Assembly (NCBI RefSeq): GCF_026130605.1 | Contig: NZ_JANFAU010000006.1 | Coordinates: forward strand, 232,445-296,444 | DNA length: 64,000 nucleotides | DNA from: Sphingomonas lycopersici | GTDB lineage: Bacteria > Pseudomonadota > Alphaproteobacteria > Sphingomonadales > Sphingomonadaceae | Reading direction: 5' to 3' | In this document: positions 63,989-64,000 of the stretch, piece after piece | Numbering within the stretch: the stretch's first letter is position 1 | How the letters are laid out: every line of letters starts with the position of its first letter | Notes under the pieces: model-generated | What the model saw: only the letters and a program-made list of their open reading frames with translations | The model's database searches: none | Told to the model about the DNA's origin: nothing | Translations under genes and position numbers: made by a program

Positions 63989-64000
63989 TTGTGATTTAGA

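Overview
The window is a high-GC chromosomal segment from an alphaproteobacterium, most likely a sphingomonad (Sphingomonas or a close relative). Several features point there: a CcrM-type GANTC methyltransferase, a tiny aa3 oxidase subunit IV beside a split transhydrogenase (pntAA/pntAB/pntB), a Coq4 homologue, a long TonB-dependent receptor, and many short palindromic repeats of the kind common in sphingomonad intergenic regions. No phage, integrase, IS element or CRISPR array was seen. Coding density is very high and most genes sit in tight, often overlapping, operons.

Bases 1-9110 are a flagellar block: the end of flgE, then flgF-G-H-I-J-K-L coupled by 1-4 base overlaps, then motA-motB behind their own upstream region. 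Bases 9130-14400 hold a 3-hydroxyacyl-CoA dehydrogenase, the convergent rph-rdgB pair, a Gly/Trp-rich lipoprotein and a two-component system. Bases 14600-19500 hold serine dehydratase, then isocitrate lyase with a 51-residue companion, divergent from a RamB/ScfR-type regulator of acetate metabolism. Bases 19595-24260 are an EmrAB-TolC-type efflux operon with a divergent MarR regulator. Bases 24260-29530 hold a long leader, a TonB-dependent receptor and a convergent two-component system.

Bases 29640-33000 hold a ferredoxin-reductase-like flavoprotein and the glutathione formaldehyde detoxification pair (frmA-fghA). Bases 33088-39780 hold a SleB-type wall hydrolase, an amino acid permease, and an unassigned cluster: a DUF1275 membrane protein, a CrtI/PYROXD2-like flavoprotein and a Rieske oxygenase, with a divergent TetR regulator and a strong palindrome between. 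Bases 39775-44040 hold a YjdF-like membrane protein, glmM, a dicarboxylate/glutamate symporter and coq4. Bases 44229-49260 hold recF, an MFS transporter and gyrB. Bases 49365-55960 hold an amidohydrolase, a DUF1272 zinc protein, a ThiD-glyoxalase fusion, rnhB, ccrM, folP and a HAD phosphatase. Bases 55999-62139 hold a sigma-54 activator, the cox IV/pnt operon and a winged-helix protein. The end holds tRNA-Val(UAC), a polysaccharide flippase, and the promoter and boxA leader of an rRNA operon that begins just past the last base.

The most unusual signal is upstream of ccrM: six GANTC sites within about 195 bases, two of them placed symmetrically in the arms of a perfect 12-bp inverted repeat, followed by CtrA-like TTAAC repeats. 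Other items worth attention are the ThiD-VOC fusion, the TetR/Rieske/CrtI-like cluster with its 34-bp palindrome, a FlgH that has no cysteine and so cannot be a lipoprotein, an exported protein inside the transhydrogenase operon, and several perfect operator-like palindromes.
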